64,000 nt of DNA. It comes from Talinum fruticosum. Lineage: Eukaryota; Streptophyta; Magnoliopsida; Caryophyllales; Talinaceae. The notes beneath the pieces are model-generated. The model did not search any database, was not told the DNA's origin, and saw only the letters and a program-made list of their open reading frames with translations. Shown here piece after piece: positions 11,131-21,517 of this stretch. Numbering within the stretch: the stretch's first letter is position 1; each line of letters starts with the position of its first letter. A program made the position numbers and the translations under genes. Location of the stretch: NCBI GenBank assembly GCA_021018815.1, contig JAITYX010000009.1, positions 6,822,501-6,886,500 on the forward strand, in the 5' to 3' direction.

Positions 11131-11944
11131 CAGCCAACAAGGCTTTTACTACTTCGACCAAGGTCCGGACACTATGTCGTGGCATGCCTGTTTCCAAAGC
11201 TGGAAATCGTCAATGCTAAGCTCCATGGTGGTTTCCACCCTACTTTTCGGACACCACTAGTGGATTGGGACATCTTAAGGAGTCAAGAGATGTTACACAA
11301 TGTTCTCATCTCAACGGATCTTTTCGAGCGATTCGAAGAACCGTTACACCGGTCACACAGGACTTCTAATCGGAAGATAGTCACAATGGCTAATCTGCTC
11401 GGTCACGTATAAATAGAAGCCACTTCACAAGACTTGAAGATTGCTGAACCCATTACTGAAATTATATCTCTTTGTATAATACCCATTCAATCTTCATCTT
11501 ACAACTCCAAGTCCGTACTTAACACTTTTTCTAAGTTGTAAAGTCCCTTGATTGAGCTGTAAGGGTTAACTTAGCTCATTTGTCCCTAGTTGTAAAGGTT
11601 ACCTCAATTAGGAAGTACTAGATCAGATAAGGGAACTTCGAGTCTAGGTAAACTTTGTAAGGAATTGTCTAAGGGAGCAATTCGGTTGAGTCGATATACT
11701 ATATTTTATGGATTCAAAATAGTGGATTTGACTTGCTTTGCTTGGATTAGCACTAGCCGTGTTTTTCCGCCCTAGGAGGGTTTCCACGTAATTTCTTAGT
11801 TGATATTTTTCTAAGTCCAATCTAGACTCGGATGTTCTTGATTATTCATTTTAAACTTTAACCCCTCCATTGTTGTTAAAATTTCCTCATCACCCTATTC
11901 ACTCCCCTGCGGGGTGACCAAGACTCTCCAAGAGTCAACCTTCA
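11131..11944 (+). repeat. SV-1 3' LTR, 5'-truncated
   Basis: The last 814 bp of the LTR, starting in mid-U3 (GGCTTTTACTACTTCGACC) and ending ACCTTCA. A TATA box is present at 11408-11416. It is followed directly by GTTCA, the target duplication. Confidence 0.88.
11408..11416 (+). promoter_or_regulatory. TATA box, SV-1 3' LTR
   Basis: TATAAATAG in the conserved GGTCACGTATAAATAGAAGC context. Confidence 0.6.
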
Positions 11945-12040
11945 GTTCATACTTTGTAGAAAACTTTATTATTACACAAAATTTCTTTCTCACCATATTC
12001 ACCCCCTAGGGTGATTCGGACTCTCAAGAGAAAACTTTCA
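11945..12040 (+). repeat. SV-host 5' LTR, tail after SV-1
   Basis: 96 bp beginning with the duplicated GTTCA and ending GAAAACTTTCA. It matches the final part of the family LTR (CTCACC...TTCACCCCC...GGGTGA). Together with 4254-5953 it completes the SV-host LTR and leads straight into the primer site. Confidence 0.85.
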
Positions 12041-12042
12041 AT

Positions 12043-12055
12043 TGGTAACAGAGCC
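12043..12055 (+). other. SV-host primer-binding site
   Basis: TGGTAACAGAGCC, one mismatch from the initiator-Met-tRNA complement TGGTATCAGAGCC. It is the only copy in the window that keeps CAGAG intact. Confidence 0.8.
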
Positions 12056-12099
12056 TAGCCTTCTCAAAGGATCTAACAAATCCAAGGTTTAAAGATCAG

Positions 12100-13482
12100 A
12101 TGGCTCTTAACTATGGAGAGTTTGATGAAGGAAGATCTTTGACCGGACCACCCAAGTTCAAGGGATCAAACTTCGCTCATTGGAAGAAGATCATAGAGTG
12201 CTTCATCGGGGATTATGATAAGGAGGTGCTGGGAAATAATTAGCAACGGCAACTACATTCTATAAAAAATGTATGGTACCAAAACAATACCCATGGTGAA
12301 GTTTGAGTTCACCCCTAAAGAAAATGAAAGGCATAAAAAGAACTTCAAAGCTATAAATATTCTTATGTGTGCCATCGATGCGAGATGAGTACAATAGGGT
12401 ATCTATATGTGATACAGCCAAAGAAGTGTGAGACACATTAGTTACCACATATGAAGGTACTAGTCATGCGAAGCAAGCTAAGATAACTCAGTACCTCCAC
12501 AAGTATGAGATGTTAAAGATGGAGGCTGATGAGAACATCACTTACATGTACATTCGCTTCACCTGAGATTGTCAACAATCTCAAGTCTCTTAGAAAGAAT
12601 ATGACTCATGAAGAAGTGGTTAGAAAGATTCTAAGGAGTCTACCCAAGAGAAGATGGGGTCCAAGGTGACAGCCATAGAGGAAGCTCAAGACCTATCACA
12701 ATGAAAGCCGGATGAGCTAATTGGGAAGTTACTCACCCATGAGTTGCATCTAGAAGAGAAGGAAGTTAAGGTCAACACCAAAAGAAACATTGCTTTAAAG
12801 GCCTTAGAAGAACAAGGTTCAAGTCTGATTTACTAAGATTCTGAAGAAGACCCCATGGAACTTCTAGCCCGAGGATTTAAGAAAATGATGAAATACAAGA
12901 AGTGGCAGAAGAAGCCTAAGGAAGAGTTCTATAAGAAAGACCGAATATGTAAATTCTCATCCTCTTCAAATTTGTGTTGAACTAAGAACTCTGGTTATTT
13001 TGATTGTGGTAGCAAAGAGCACATAGTTAAAGACTGTTCAAAGAGAAAGAAGGACAGAAAGAAGCAAAAGGCTATGGTAGCCACTTGGAGTGATGATGAG
13101 TCAAAAGAAGATGGTGACAATGATGATTAATCAAAGTGTTTAATGGCTTTATCTGACTTAGAAGTTGGATCCGAGTTAGAAAGCGAAGCATCAAATGCTT
13201 GCGAAAATAGATCCCGAGGAGGTAGTCAACTACTATCTTAAATTCTCCAAGTATGATCTTGCTGGATATATTTTTACCTTGGAGGAGAAGTCCAATTCTA
13301 AATCATCTGAATTTAAAGAGAAACTAGAATCTCTTAATGCTGAGAACACCTCTTTCAAAAATGATTTAGAAAAATTGAGATAGAATGCGAAAGTGCTTCG
13401 GACCGAGTACTTAAGATAGTGAGATTGAGTCCGAGTGCCTTAGAACCAAGAATGAGCAATTAAAACAAAAGCTCAATGAGTC
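12100..13482 (+). pseudogene. SV-host gag, 5' part
   Basis: Starts at ATG 12100 (MALNYGEFDEG), a diverged version of the family gag. The capsid region follows with several breaks (RKILRSLPKRRWG at about 12622-12660). A zinc knuckle lies at about 12990-13035, reading YFDCGSKEHIVKDC, so the first Cys is Tyr. Then come a Ser/acidic patch (SDLEVGSELESEA) and a helical segment (LEEKSNSKSSEFKEKLESL, about 13279-13335). Coding stops being continuous in several places. It ends at GAGTC (13478-13482), where SV-2 is inserted; the next codons resume at 22996. Confidence 0.85.
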
Positions 13483-14965
13483 TTAAGGCTCATATCTTAA
13501 CTTTAAGTATTTTATGAAAGACTAAGGTATAAACTTCTATCTCTCTTAAGTTTTGATTGCAAGTCATTACGAGCTACATAGAAACTCCTATCTAAGTTTT
13601 CATCACTTTTCCGAGTGACTCATATCACACTTTATATTATATCTTCTTAACCGAGGTATTCTGACCTACTCAAAATCTATTCCGAACCATCGCTTGATCA
13701 AATAATTCTCTTAACGCACTTTATCTTAGTACTAACTGTGCTTGCTAAGGCAAAATGAATTACAACGTGAATTCAACCTTTTAAGTCAATTTATTTTCTT
13801 AGAGAATTATTTGATAGATCAAGTTCACTCACTCGATGTTCCATTCTTTTAACTTGATCATCCTTAGGATTCACTTAGATGAAATTTGAGTATATTGAAT
13901 ATTAGACTCAGAAAATTCCAATCTTCTAGACCTAAGATAATTAAGCTCTTAATCATTCTAATTCAATTACTATCTTTCCCTAATCTTAGACGAAAGTATT
14001 TTATACTTTGAGAACCAATGTGGTTTGCTTTTGTAGGTTATTCGAACAAGGCTAATCTACTTTTTGAATCTCAAAAGCAACCGGGTTCTCACCATTAAAC
14101 ACCAGACAAACGAGTTTTAGCTAATTCGGAGAGGACTTAGACACCATGTCAAGGTCGTCTGTTTCCAAAGCTGGAAAACTTCAATGTCGGGCTCAATGGT
14201 GGTTTCCACCTTACTTTTCGGACAACACTAGTTGATTGGAACATCTTTTGGAGGAAAAAGCTGTTGCCCAACGTTCACACTCCAATAGATCTTTTACGAG
14301 TGACTTAGAAAAGCCTGTACAACGGCTAGTAAAGACTTCGATCCGAAATCGGACTCAACGGCTACTCGCTTGGTCATCTATAAATAGAAGCCACTTCACA
14401 AGACTTGAGGATTGCTGCATCTATTGATCAATACATTGCTTAATTCTCTTAGTGCATTACTCACTCAATCTTCTACTTACAACTCCAACTCTATATTTAA
14501 TATTTTATGAGTTGTAAAGAAAGTCTTGTAATCATTTACGTTCTCCACTTGTTTTCTTTGTAAGTCCCTTGATTGAGCTGTAAGGGTTAACTCAGCTCAG
14601 TTGTCCCTTACTCGTAAAGGTTACCATAGTCTGAAAGTACTAGATCGGATAAGGGAGCTTGAAGTCTAGGAAAATATTGTAAGGAATTGTCTAAGCGAGC
14701 AATTTTGGTAGAGTCGAGTCCTTTGTATTTTGAGGATTTAAAATAGTGGATTTGACTTAGTGCTTGGATTAGCACTGTCCGTGGTTTTCTGTTCCATGAG
14801 GGTTTCCATATATTTCTAAGTGTTTTCATTTCGAGTCAAATCTAGACACGGACTCGGCTGTTGATATCTTTCATAGAAAAAATTGTCTAAATTCTTTAAA
14901 ATTTCCTCATCGCCCTATTTACCCCACCTCTAGAGTGACTCGGACTCTCCATGAGGAAACCTTCA
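13483..14965 (+). repeat. SV-2 5' LTR
   Basis: Starts TTAAGGCTC (family TGAAGACTC with changes, so the terminal TG is lost) and ends ACCTTCA. TATA box at 14379. Strongly similar to 21518-22995. Confidence 0.88.
14379..14387 (+). promoter_or_regulatory. TATA box, SV-2 5' LTR
   Basis: TATAAATAG in GGTCATCTATAAATAGAAGC; an AACGGCTA core lies about 20 bp upstream. Confidence 0.7.
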
Positions 14966-14967
14966 AT

Positions 14968-14980
14968 TAGTCTCGGAGCC
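14968..14980 (+). other. SV-2 primer-binding site
   Basis: TAGTCTCGGAGCC in the place of TGGTATCAGAGCC; the CAGAG has become CGGAG and two other bases differ. Confidence 0.7.
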
Positions 14981-15025
14981 TAGCCTTTCAAGAAGGATCT
15001 AACAATCCAAAGGTCTAAAGATCAA

Positions 15026-15950
15026 ATGGCTCGGAACAATGGAGAGTTCGATGAAGAAAGGTCATCCACCAAACCATCAAAGTTCAAAGGGTCAAACTTT
15101 GTGCACTAGAACAAACTAATGGAGTGCTTTCTGTTGGACAACAATGAAGGTGTCTTGAACATCATCCAAGAAGGCAACTACATCCCAATGAAGATGGAAG
15201 GAACAAGATCTGTGTCTAAAGAAAAATTCGAGTACACCAATGAAGAAACAGAGAAGTTTAGAAAGAACTTCAAAGCAATGATCATACTCGATGTGTACTA
15301 TCAACTCGGAAGAGTACAACAGAGTGTCAGCCTATGACACAACCAAAGATGTGTGGGACACTCTTGTGAACACATACTAAGGAACAAGTCAAGTGACACG
15401 GGCGAAGATAAGCCAATATCTTCACAAATATGAGCAGTTCAAGATGGAGCCTGAGGAAAGCATCACATAGAAAAGAAAATGACCATCCGAAAAGAAAGCT
15501 CAGTGAGTCTTAAGAGCTTGTTTCAAAATTCACTCGAGGTAAAAAAACCATAATATGATTTTAGGCTCCCAGTGTGTCTCTTTTAGGAAAGAAGGACTTG
15601 GTTTTAATGAAGAAGAGGAATCTAATTCTTACTCTAATCTTTTAAAAAGGACTCCGAACGGTAAAGTTCATGAAGGCTGAGCATGGTCCCATTCATAAGA
15701 ATGAAAGGAGGACTTAGTCTAGACCAGTTTACAAGAAAAACTCTCTCATCCTGTTTACAAAAGAAAAGATTTTCAAAAGAAAGAGACACAAACTCAGTTT
15801 TCTAGAAAGAAGAGTCGAATCGGACAAAATCGAAATTAAAATCTAGGCTCGTAAGATTATTTTTCCTCAAAAAGGACCACGAGTATAGGGAGTTACTGGG
15901 TTCGTTAGAGGAAGTGAGAAGGGTTAGTTTGTTTGTTTCTTGTAGGTAAC
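15026..15950 (+). pseudogene. SV-2 gag with large internal deletion
   Basis: ATG at 15026 (MARNNGEFDEE). The N-terminal half runs to YEQFKMEPEESIT (about 15425-15467), then jumps to the late-gag helical segment at 15468. Compared with SV-1 about 900 bp are missing, including the second half of the capsid region and the whole zinc knuckle. The remaining C-terminal linker (15530-15950) resembles the equivalent in SV-1 and SV-4. Stops are present, for example at VHstop in place of VHW near 15108. Non-functional. Confidence 0.85.
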
Positions 15951-15954
15951 TAAG

Positions 15955-16260
15955 TAAAAGATGAAAGCTCATTGGTACTTGGACAGGTGGATCCTCACGC
16001 CACATGTCGGGAGATTCAAGACTCTTTTCCGAGTTAGAAGATCTCAAAGGAGGCAAAGTCAAATTTGGAGATGACGAGTAAGGGCAAGATAGTTGGGATT
16101 AGCAAGATTTGTAAAGGAGACAACCTATTCATTCAAGTTTATCTTGTCAACGGATTAAAATACAATCTTCTCAACATCTCTTAGTTGTGTGACAAAGGTC
16201 AAGAGGTAAAGTTCACTCAAACCAACCGCTACATTTCGATGTAGCTGCCAAAGAGATTAA
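15955..16260 (+). pseudogene. SV-2 protease
   Basis: Fragments of the copia protease: the CTCACGCCACATGTCGGGAG block (about 15994), RLFSELEDLKGGKVKFGDD in another frame, and a diverged GLKYNLLNI stretch. The active-site codons GACAGTGGA appear as GACAGGTGGA, an extra G after CAG that shifts the frame. Confidence 0.75.
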
Positions 16261-17370
16261 GCTCTCGGGTAAGAGGTCGGGTAACAACTATACTATTGCC
16301 CTTTCTAATCAAGTCACAATTATCTTTCTTAAAAGCATCGTTGAATGATGATTCTTGGACATGGGATCGTAGACTAGGTCATATTAGTATGCACACTATC
16401 AAAAAGCTTGCATCTCATGGTTTAGTTAGTGGTTTACGTAATCTGTGCATTTAAGAAAGATAAAATCTATGAAGCATGCACAAAAGCGAAACAAGTCAGA
16501 TCATCTTTCAAACCACTCAAAACCATTTCCACATCCAAAGTGCTTGAATTGCTTCATATGGATTTGTCTCGGTGAAATCTCTGTGAAAAGCCTTGGAGGT
16601 CAATCCTATGTACTTGTGGTTGTTGATGATTTCTCATGATTTACCCGGGTTTGTTTTCTTTAGAAAAAGAAAGAAGCCTTCAAAGAGCTCAGTAAGCTTT
16701 GCGGGAAATTCAAGTGGAGTCTCGGACTCGGATTAGAAAAATTCGAACTAACCATGGAAGGGAGTTTGACTACTTAGAATTTGTTAGAGTTGTGTGATAA
16801 GAACGGTATCTCTCACAACTTCTTAGCAACCAGAACTCCTCAATAAAACAGAGTAGTGGAGAGAAAGAACTGAACTCTTGAAGAAATAGGAAGGACAATG
16901 ATCATTAAAAATGATCTACCTTACTATTTCTAAGTTGAGGTAGTCAACACAAAGCAAATTACACACTCAACGGATGCCTCATTGGACTCATCTTGAAGAA
17001 AACTCCGTACGAGCTTTATAAGTGAACGAAACCCAACATCTCATACTTCAAATCATTTGGATGTAAATGTTTTGTTCATAATAATGGTAAGGATCACCTA
17101 ACGAAGTTTGATGCTAGGTTAGATGAAGATATATTTTTGGGTTACTCATCTCACAAGTAAAGCTTATCGTGTTTTTAACAAAAGAACTAACAAAGTGGAA
17201 GAAAGTATCCACATTGTGTTTGATGAGATACATCATGGAAGAACAAGTGAGTCAACCTTCACGGATCTAAAATTCAGTCGAGATAAAAATGATCTTGCCA
17301 AAGCCGAGCTTAGAAGGAGTCAAAAGAAAGGAACCGAAGCAACTCGGAATGATGCAACACAATTGTGACT
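16261..17370 (+). pseudogene. SV-2 integrase
   Basis: Domain order as in SV-1. The N-terminal zinc region is at about 16340-16440 (DRRLGHISMHTIKKLASHG, with the first His of the motif changed to Asp because the codon reads GAT). VVDDFS is at about 16620, the core segment from 16660 to 16800 has several indels, and the C-terminal part includes YELYK-stop, KPFGCKCFVHNNGKD-like and the RTNKVEESIHIVFDEIHHG stretch (about 17186-17242). Followed by the polar linker. Degenerate. Confidence 0.8.
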
Positions 17371-18400
17371 CGGATCGAACAAGCTCAAGAGCCAACCGAT
17401 AATGTTGAAGGACAAGAAAATGTGGAGACTCAGCAAGCTTAAACAACCGATGATCAGCCAGTTCAACGAATAAATTTTGTGAACCGAGAGGACAGGTAAA
17501 CCATTCAAATATACATCTAGCCACCCACTAGAGAACATTCTATCTAACATTAATAGTGGGGTAAGAACTCGTTCTTCTTTGTAAAATCTATGTGCATTCA
17601 CCGCATTCATATCAATAATGGAACTCGAAATGCACTAGAGGACCTAAATAAACCTGAATGGGTAGAGGCCATGCAAAAAAGCTCAATCAATTTGTAAGAA
17701 ACCAAGTCTAGACTCCGACCAAACAACCTTCCGACCACCATGTCCTAGGAACCAAATGGGTTTTCAAAAACAAACTGGATAAGGATGGGTTGGTAGTAAA
17801 AAATAAGGCTAGACTTGTGGATCAAGGTTAAAATCAAGAAGGAATTGATTGTAGGGAAATCTTTGCACTTCGTTGTTAGGATCGAAGTAATCGGAATCTT
17901 GTTGAATATTAAGTTGTATCAAATGGATGTTAAATGTGCTTTTCTGAATGGTTTCATTCAAGAGAAAATCTATGTTGAGCAACCCCTTGGATTTGAAAAC
18001 TTAGAATTTCCAAATCATGTTTTCAAATTACAAAAGGCTTTATTTGATCTTAAACAAGAACCCGTAGCTTGGTATGAAATACTTAGCAGCTTTCTTTTTT
18101 CCTTATTGCTCAGATTATATTGATGATATTATTTTTGGAGCTACTAATGAAACTCTATGTCGAGAGTTTTCTAAGTTGATGAGACATAAGTTCCAAATGA
18201 GCATGATGAGACAACTCAATTTGTTTCTTGGTCTACAAATCGGACAAGACAAAGATGGAATCTATGTCCATCAATCTAAGTATACGAAGGAGTCGTTGAA
18301 AATGTACAAGCTTCAAAATGTGAAACATGCAGCCACACCTATGAGTAGCGAGTATGAAACTGGACTTAAACAAAAAAGGTAAAGTTGTAAATCGAAACTT
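17371..18400 (+). pseudogene. SV-2 reverse transcriptase, internal deletion
   Basis: Copia RT. The pre-RT region (LENILSNINSGVRTRSSL, about 17530-17580) is followed by WVFKNKLDKDG. A short deletion removes the segment after RIEVIGILL. MDVKCAFLNGFIQEKIYVEQ (about 17922-17980) and FKLQKALFDLKQEP follow. Codons are then lost between AWYE and the catalytic YIDD (18116-18127). The C-terminal palm segment MRQLNLFLGLQIGQDKDGIY is intact at about 18205-18270. It cannot be active. Confidence 0.85.
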
Positions 18401-19044
18401 TATAGAGGTATGATTGGATCTCGACTCTATCTCACATCTAGTAGGCCAAACATTATGTTTAGTATCTGTCTGTGTACAAGATTTCAAGCTAATCCAAAAG
18501 AATCACATCTCATCGTAGCGAAGAGGATTTTCGGATATCTTGGAGGGACTCGGAATCTTGGTCTATGTTTTTCAAGAGACTCGGAACCGACCCTCACCTG
18601 GATACTCGGATGTTGACTATGTTGGATACAAAGTTGATAGAAAGAGCATATCAAGAGCATGCCAATTTTTAGGTTAATCCCTCATATCTTGGCGCTCAAA
18701 GATTTAGAACTCACTTGCTTTCTCCACTCGCTGAGCGGAGTACGTTGCAGCTGGAGCTTGCTGTGCTTAGATTCTGTGGATCAAGCAGCACTGAAGGATC
18801 TTGGACTCTCATTAAAATCTATCCCAATCAAAGTGCAATCAGAATCGCTAAGAATCCAGTTCAACACTCAAAGACAAAGCATATTAAGGTGAGGTATCAT
18901 TTTCCGAGAGACAATTCCGAGAAAGGTTATATTGTGATTGAATTTATTCATACTAAGCTTCAATTAGCTTATATTTTCACTAAGCCTCTTAGTGAGGATC
19001 GGTTTTCTTTCACTAGGAATGAGCTTGGTATGATCAATGCATGA
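18401..19044 (+). pseudogene. SV-2 RNaseH domain
   Basis: Begins around MIGSRLYLTSSRPNIMFSIC (18410) and continues with RIFGYLGGTRNLGL. The catalytic DADYAGY block is disrupted (GCstopLCWIQS). Later come PNQSAIRIAKNPVQHSKTKH and ADIFTKPLSEDRF-like sequence (in the window LAYIFTKPLSEDRF), ending in ELGMINA and a stop at 19042-19044. The C-terminus is the same in SV-3, so this is the natural end of pol. Confidence 0.85.
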
Positions 19045-19522
19045 TTACATGTTTACTTGGTTGTTCTCACATGATTATGGCTTATACATGTTTTTTTAAT
19101 GAATGGATCAGTTTACTCAAAAAATGAGACTAAGGTGTGAGTTAATTGCTTTCTAAGTCACTCGAAACAATATCGAGTCGGACTCATAATTTGAGCAAAA
19201 TGGACATCAAACTTTTGAGATCATCTGTAGATAAATGGAGAATCTCATAAAGATTTTTGAAAAATTTCTTTTCTCTCTCGACACGCGTCTCTATCGAAGA
19301 AGTCAAACCGTTAGACAAGTAACCACTCGAAATTCTAGCCATTAGATCGTTGTACATCATGTCTATCTCGAGAGTGCCATTTGAACGTCAAGTAAGAAAT
19401 AAGGTTGTAGGACATTTTTATCTTCTCTATTTATAGCATCTCTCCGCCTTCATTTCTTTACTTTGCCCCTTACTATTCTCGCTCGAAATATTTTGCTCTC
19501 GCATACTTTCTCCTTGCATTTA

Positions 19523-19562
<40 letters not shown>

Positions 19563-19589
19563 GTAACTTCTCGTTTCTCTCTTCTCACA
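19045..19589 (+). promoter_or_regulatory. Inter-ORF region with TATA-like site (SV-2)
   Basis: 545 bp between pol and the extra ORF. It holds AACCGTTAGACAAG (CCGTT at about 19308), a TATTTATAG at 19429-19437 followed by CATCTC, and a pyrimidine-rich leader with a CT microsatellite. The equivalent stretch of SV-3 has a perfect TATAAATAG at the same place. A promoter for the extra ORF is an inference. Confidence 0.45.
19526..19561 (+). repeat. CT microsatellite
   Basis: An uninterrupted run of CT dinucleotides, about 18 copies, in the leader of the extra ORF. SV-3 has shorter CT runs at about 30188-30206 and 30534-30552. Confidence 0.95.
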
Positions 19590-21033
19590 ATTCCTAAAAG
19601 AGGTTCTACATCTGAGTTCTTAGGATCTGCCACCAAGAAGGTCGGGAAGATTGCTCAAGAGGGAATTTTTGACCTTTCAAAGTGTTTGTCATCCAAGCAC
19701 TTTACATTGGATGACAAGTTCTTCAAGACAACTTCGTTCTCGTGGCTCAAATATATTCAAGAAACTGGAGTATACAATTACTTATGCTTCAGTGACTTTA
19801 TCTATCCGGAACTCGTTGCAGAGTTCTATGCCAACAAATCTTTCACTTGGAGGTGTCATCACCTCGAAAGTTGAATGTACGATTCTCTTCTCCATAAGCT
19901 TTTCAACATCACCTTTCTTTTTCTCAATCCCAATCATATTTCATTTATGGAAATTGTCGGATTGCTCAATTATATTCTGATGAAGACTTTCTTTGCTCAC
20001 TATTCGAGCAAGGAGAACCCAAACTCCGGGGTTCCTAAAGTTCTTTTTGATATGATGAAGGGCTACGACGTAGATCTCTTTCCTTTCATCATTGAGCAAA
20101 TGGCTCAAGTGCCTGCTCAATCCAAAAATCTGCTCTTTTTCTTTTTGGAGCTCTTTCTAACTTCTGTCTTCAAATACTTCGAGATCACCCTTCCCTCGGA
20201 TCCCACTCCCGTTTCGAGTCCGCCATAGTTCTTGACAGAAAAGAACTTCTCGGTTATGGATACCAGGAGGTAAAGATTGGTATGTGGGTTCACTCTTTTG
20301 AGTTGGAACCTCCTTCTCCTCCTCCCGCCCGGACTCGGATTCAACCAAGCACACCCATCTACCTCTACTGGTCCCTCTACTTCTCAACCTCCCGTCTCTG
20401 CTGGAGCTTTCACCGCCTTGGTCAAAACACTCGCTTCTAGGCCTAAGCAACTTCGGTCGGTTGTTCGCTCTCTCAAGCCCATCTATCGTGGCATGGTCAT
20501 TAACTAAAAGACCGGCCAATCTCATATTCAGGAGTGTCAATCTCCGATGCTTGAGTTCAAGGGAATTCTCGGCGAGCAGCGTGAACAACTTCAACTCCTT
20601 CAGGAGCAAAGATCAAAAGTTGCGCAGGACTCGGAATCCTTTGACACATCCGAGGAGTCCTCCAGCCCGGCCAAGTCTACTTCGATGAGGTAGAAGAAGA
20701 AGAAGAAGCCGAGGTCACGATCGAGGCAGGCAAAGCTCAGCCTCAAGAGAAAAATGAGGAAGAAGAAGAAGCAAAAGTCGAGGTCGTTCCAACAAAAGAC
20801 CGAGGTGCTCGTGGAACCCGAACTCGAACCGATCTCCTCGGATCTTGATCCGAGTGGGTCAAAAAGGCTGGGGACAATGGACAGTCCAAACCAGCTGACT
20901 CGAAGCACCTGGCCTTGTTGTCTTTCGGGAGGATAAGCCGGATGATGATATTGTTCCGCCTCGGCCACCCAGTGTCCGAGCCACTTATCAATATCCCTAT
21001 GCTACGACCGCCACGATCTACCACCTCCTTCTA
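19590..21033 (+). pseudogene. Extra ORF after pol in SV-2 (env position)
   Basis: A gene-sized reading frame in the position of the env-like ORF of Sireviruses. The start, ATG in the SV-3 copy, is ATT here (IPKRGSTSEFLG). The N-terminal domain has FSWLKYIQETGVYNYL, then FSDFIYPELVAEFYANKS (about 19786-19845). After a frame change come PKVLFDMMKGYDVDLFPFII (20035-20095), LFLTSVFKYFEITLPSDP, and a Pro/Ser-rich middle (HPSTSTGPSTSQPPVSAG). A helical stretch GEQREQLQLLQEQRSK (about 20570-20618) and an acidic/basic tail of Glu and Lys runs (20690-20800) end it. The EFYAN and TxxFKxF patches recall the 'putative plant transposon protein' domain seen in many plant elements; this is from memory. No signal peptide or membrane segment is obvious. 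Confidence 0.7.
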
Positions 21034-21504
21034 AACATATGAGCGCAAGCACATTGCTCATCCGTCCTCTTTTAGCCAACCAGCTCCTCTCTCTTATTCG
21101 ATTTTTTTCTCCTTATTTTATATTTTTTTGTCCAACACTTTCCAATTTATTCTCTTTTTTGATGAAATGCTAGGGGAGAAAATATAGAAACCTTGATGTT
21201 GTGTTTAGGGGAGTTCCTCCCTTTTTGTTGTATATATTTTTATATATATGTGAATGAATGTTATGACTATCTTTTTAAGTTATGCTATTCTTATCGTTTA
21301 TGAGTTTCTTTAATGCTTCTCTTATCTACTCGTAAATTTGCGTTGGTTCCGATATCCACTATTCGCTTTTAATCCATGTTTTGATCTAGCATTTTTACTT
21401 TATATTCTACATGCTCGATACATAAGAAAACACATATCATTGGCATTGAAAACTTATATTTTGTACTAACGAGTTTCTATCTTAAGAATGGAATGCCTTT
21501 CATC
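21034..21504 (+). other. SV-2 3' untranslated region
   Basis: AT-rich stretch between extra ORF and polypurine tract, including an ATATATTTTTATATATATG segment at about 21230, the place where SV-3 carries a long TA repeat. Nothing coding seen. Confidence 0.7.
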
Positions 21505-21517
21505 AAAAGGGCGAGAT
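21505..21517 (+). other. SV-2 polypurine tract
   Basis: AAAAGGGCGAGAT directly before the TGAAGACTC LTR start. Context CATCAAAAGGG...GAGATTG is like the well-known Sirevirus tract, with one C inside the G run. Confidence 0.8.

Larger units (their letters stand above)
5954..11944 (+). mobile_element. SV-1, nested Sirevirus-type copia, internally deleted
   Basis: A 5,991 bp element flanked by perfect GTTCA target duplications (5949-5953 and 11945-11949). It has a full 5' LTR, primer site, gag, protease and integrase, and a short RT start. It then jumps at about 11130 into the middle of its 3' LTR, so most of RT, RNaseH, any extra ORF, the polypurine tract and the U3 start are missing. The break has an ACCAG microhomology shared by RT and LTR. 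It lies inside the 5' LTR of SV-host. Confidence 0.88.

Noticed and set aside
19310..19560. Host gene promoter captured by SV-2
   Set aside because: The same block occurs at the same place in SV-3, so it belongs to the element family; any original capture would be ancient.
20157..20609. 150-codon minus-strand ORF opposite the SV-2 extra ORF
   Set aside because: Antisense of a conserved plus-strand coding region; the plus frame is the one shared with SV-3.
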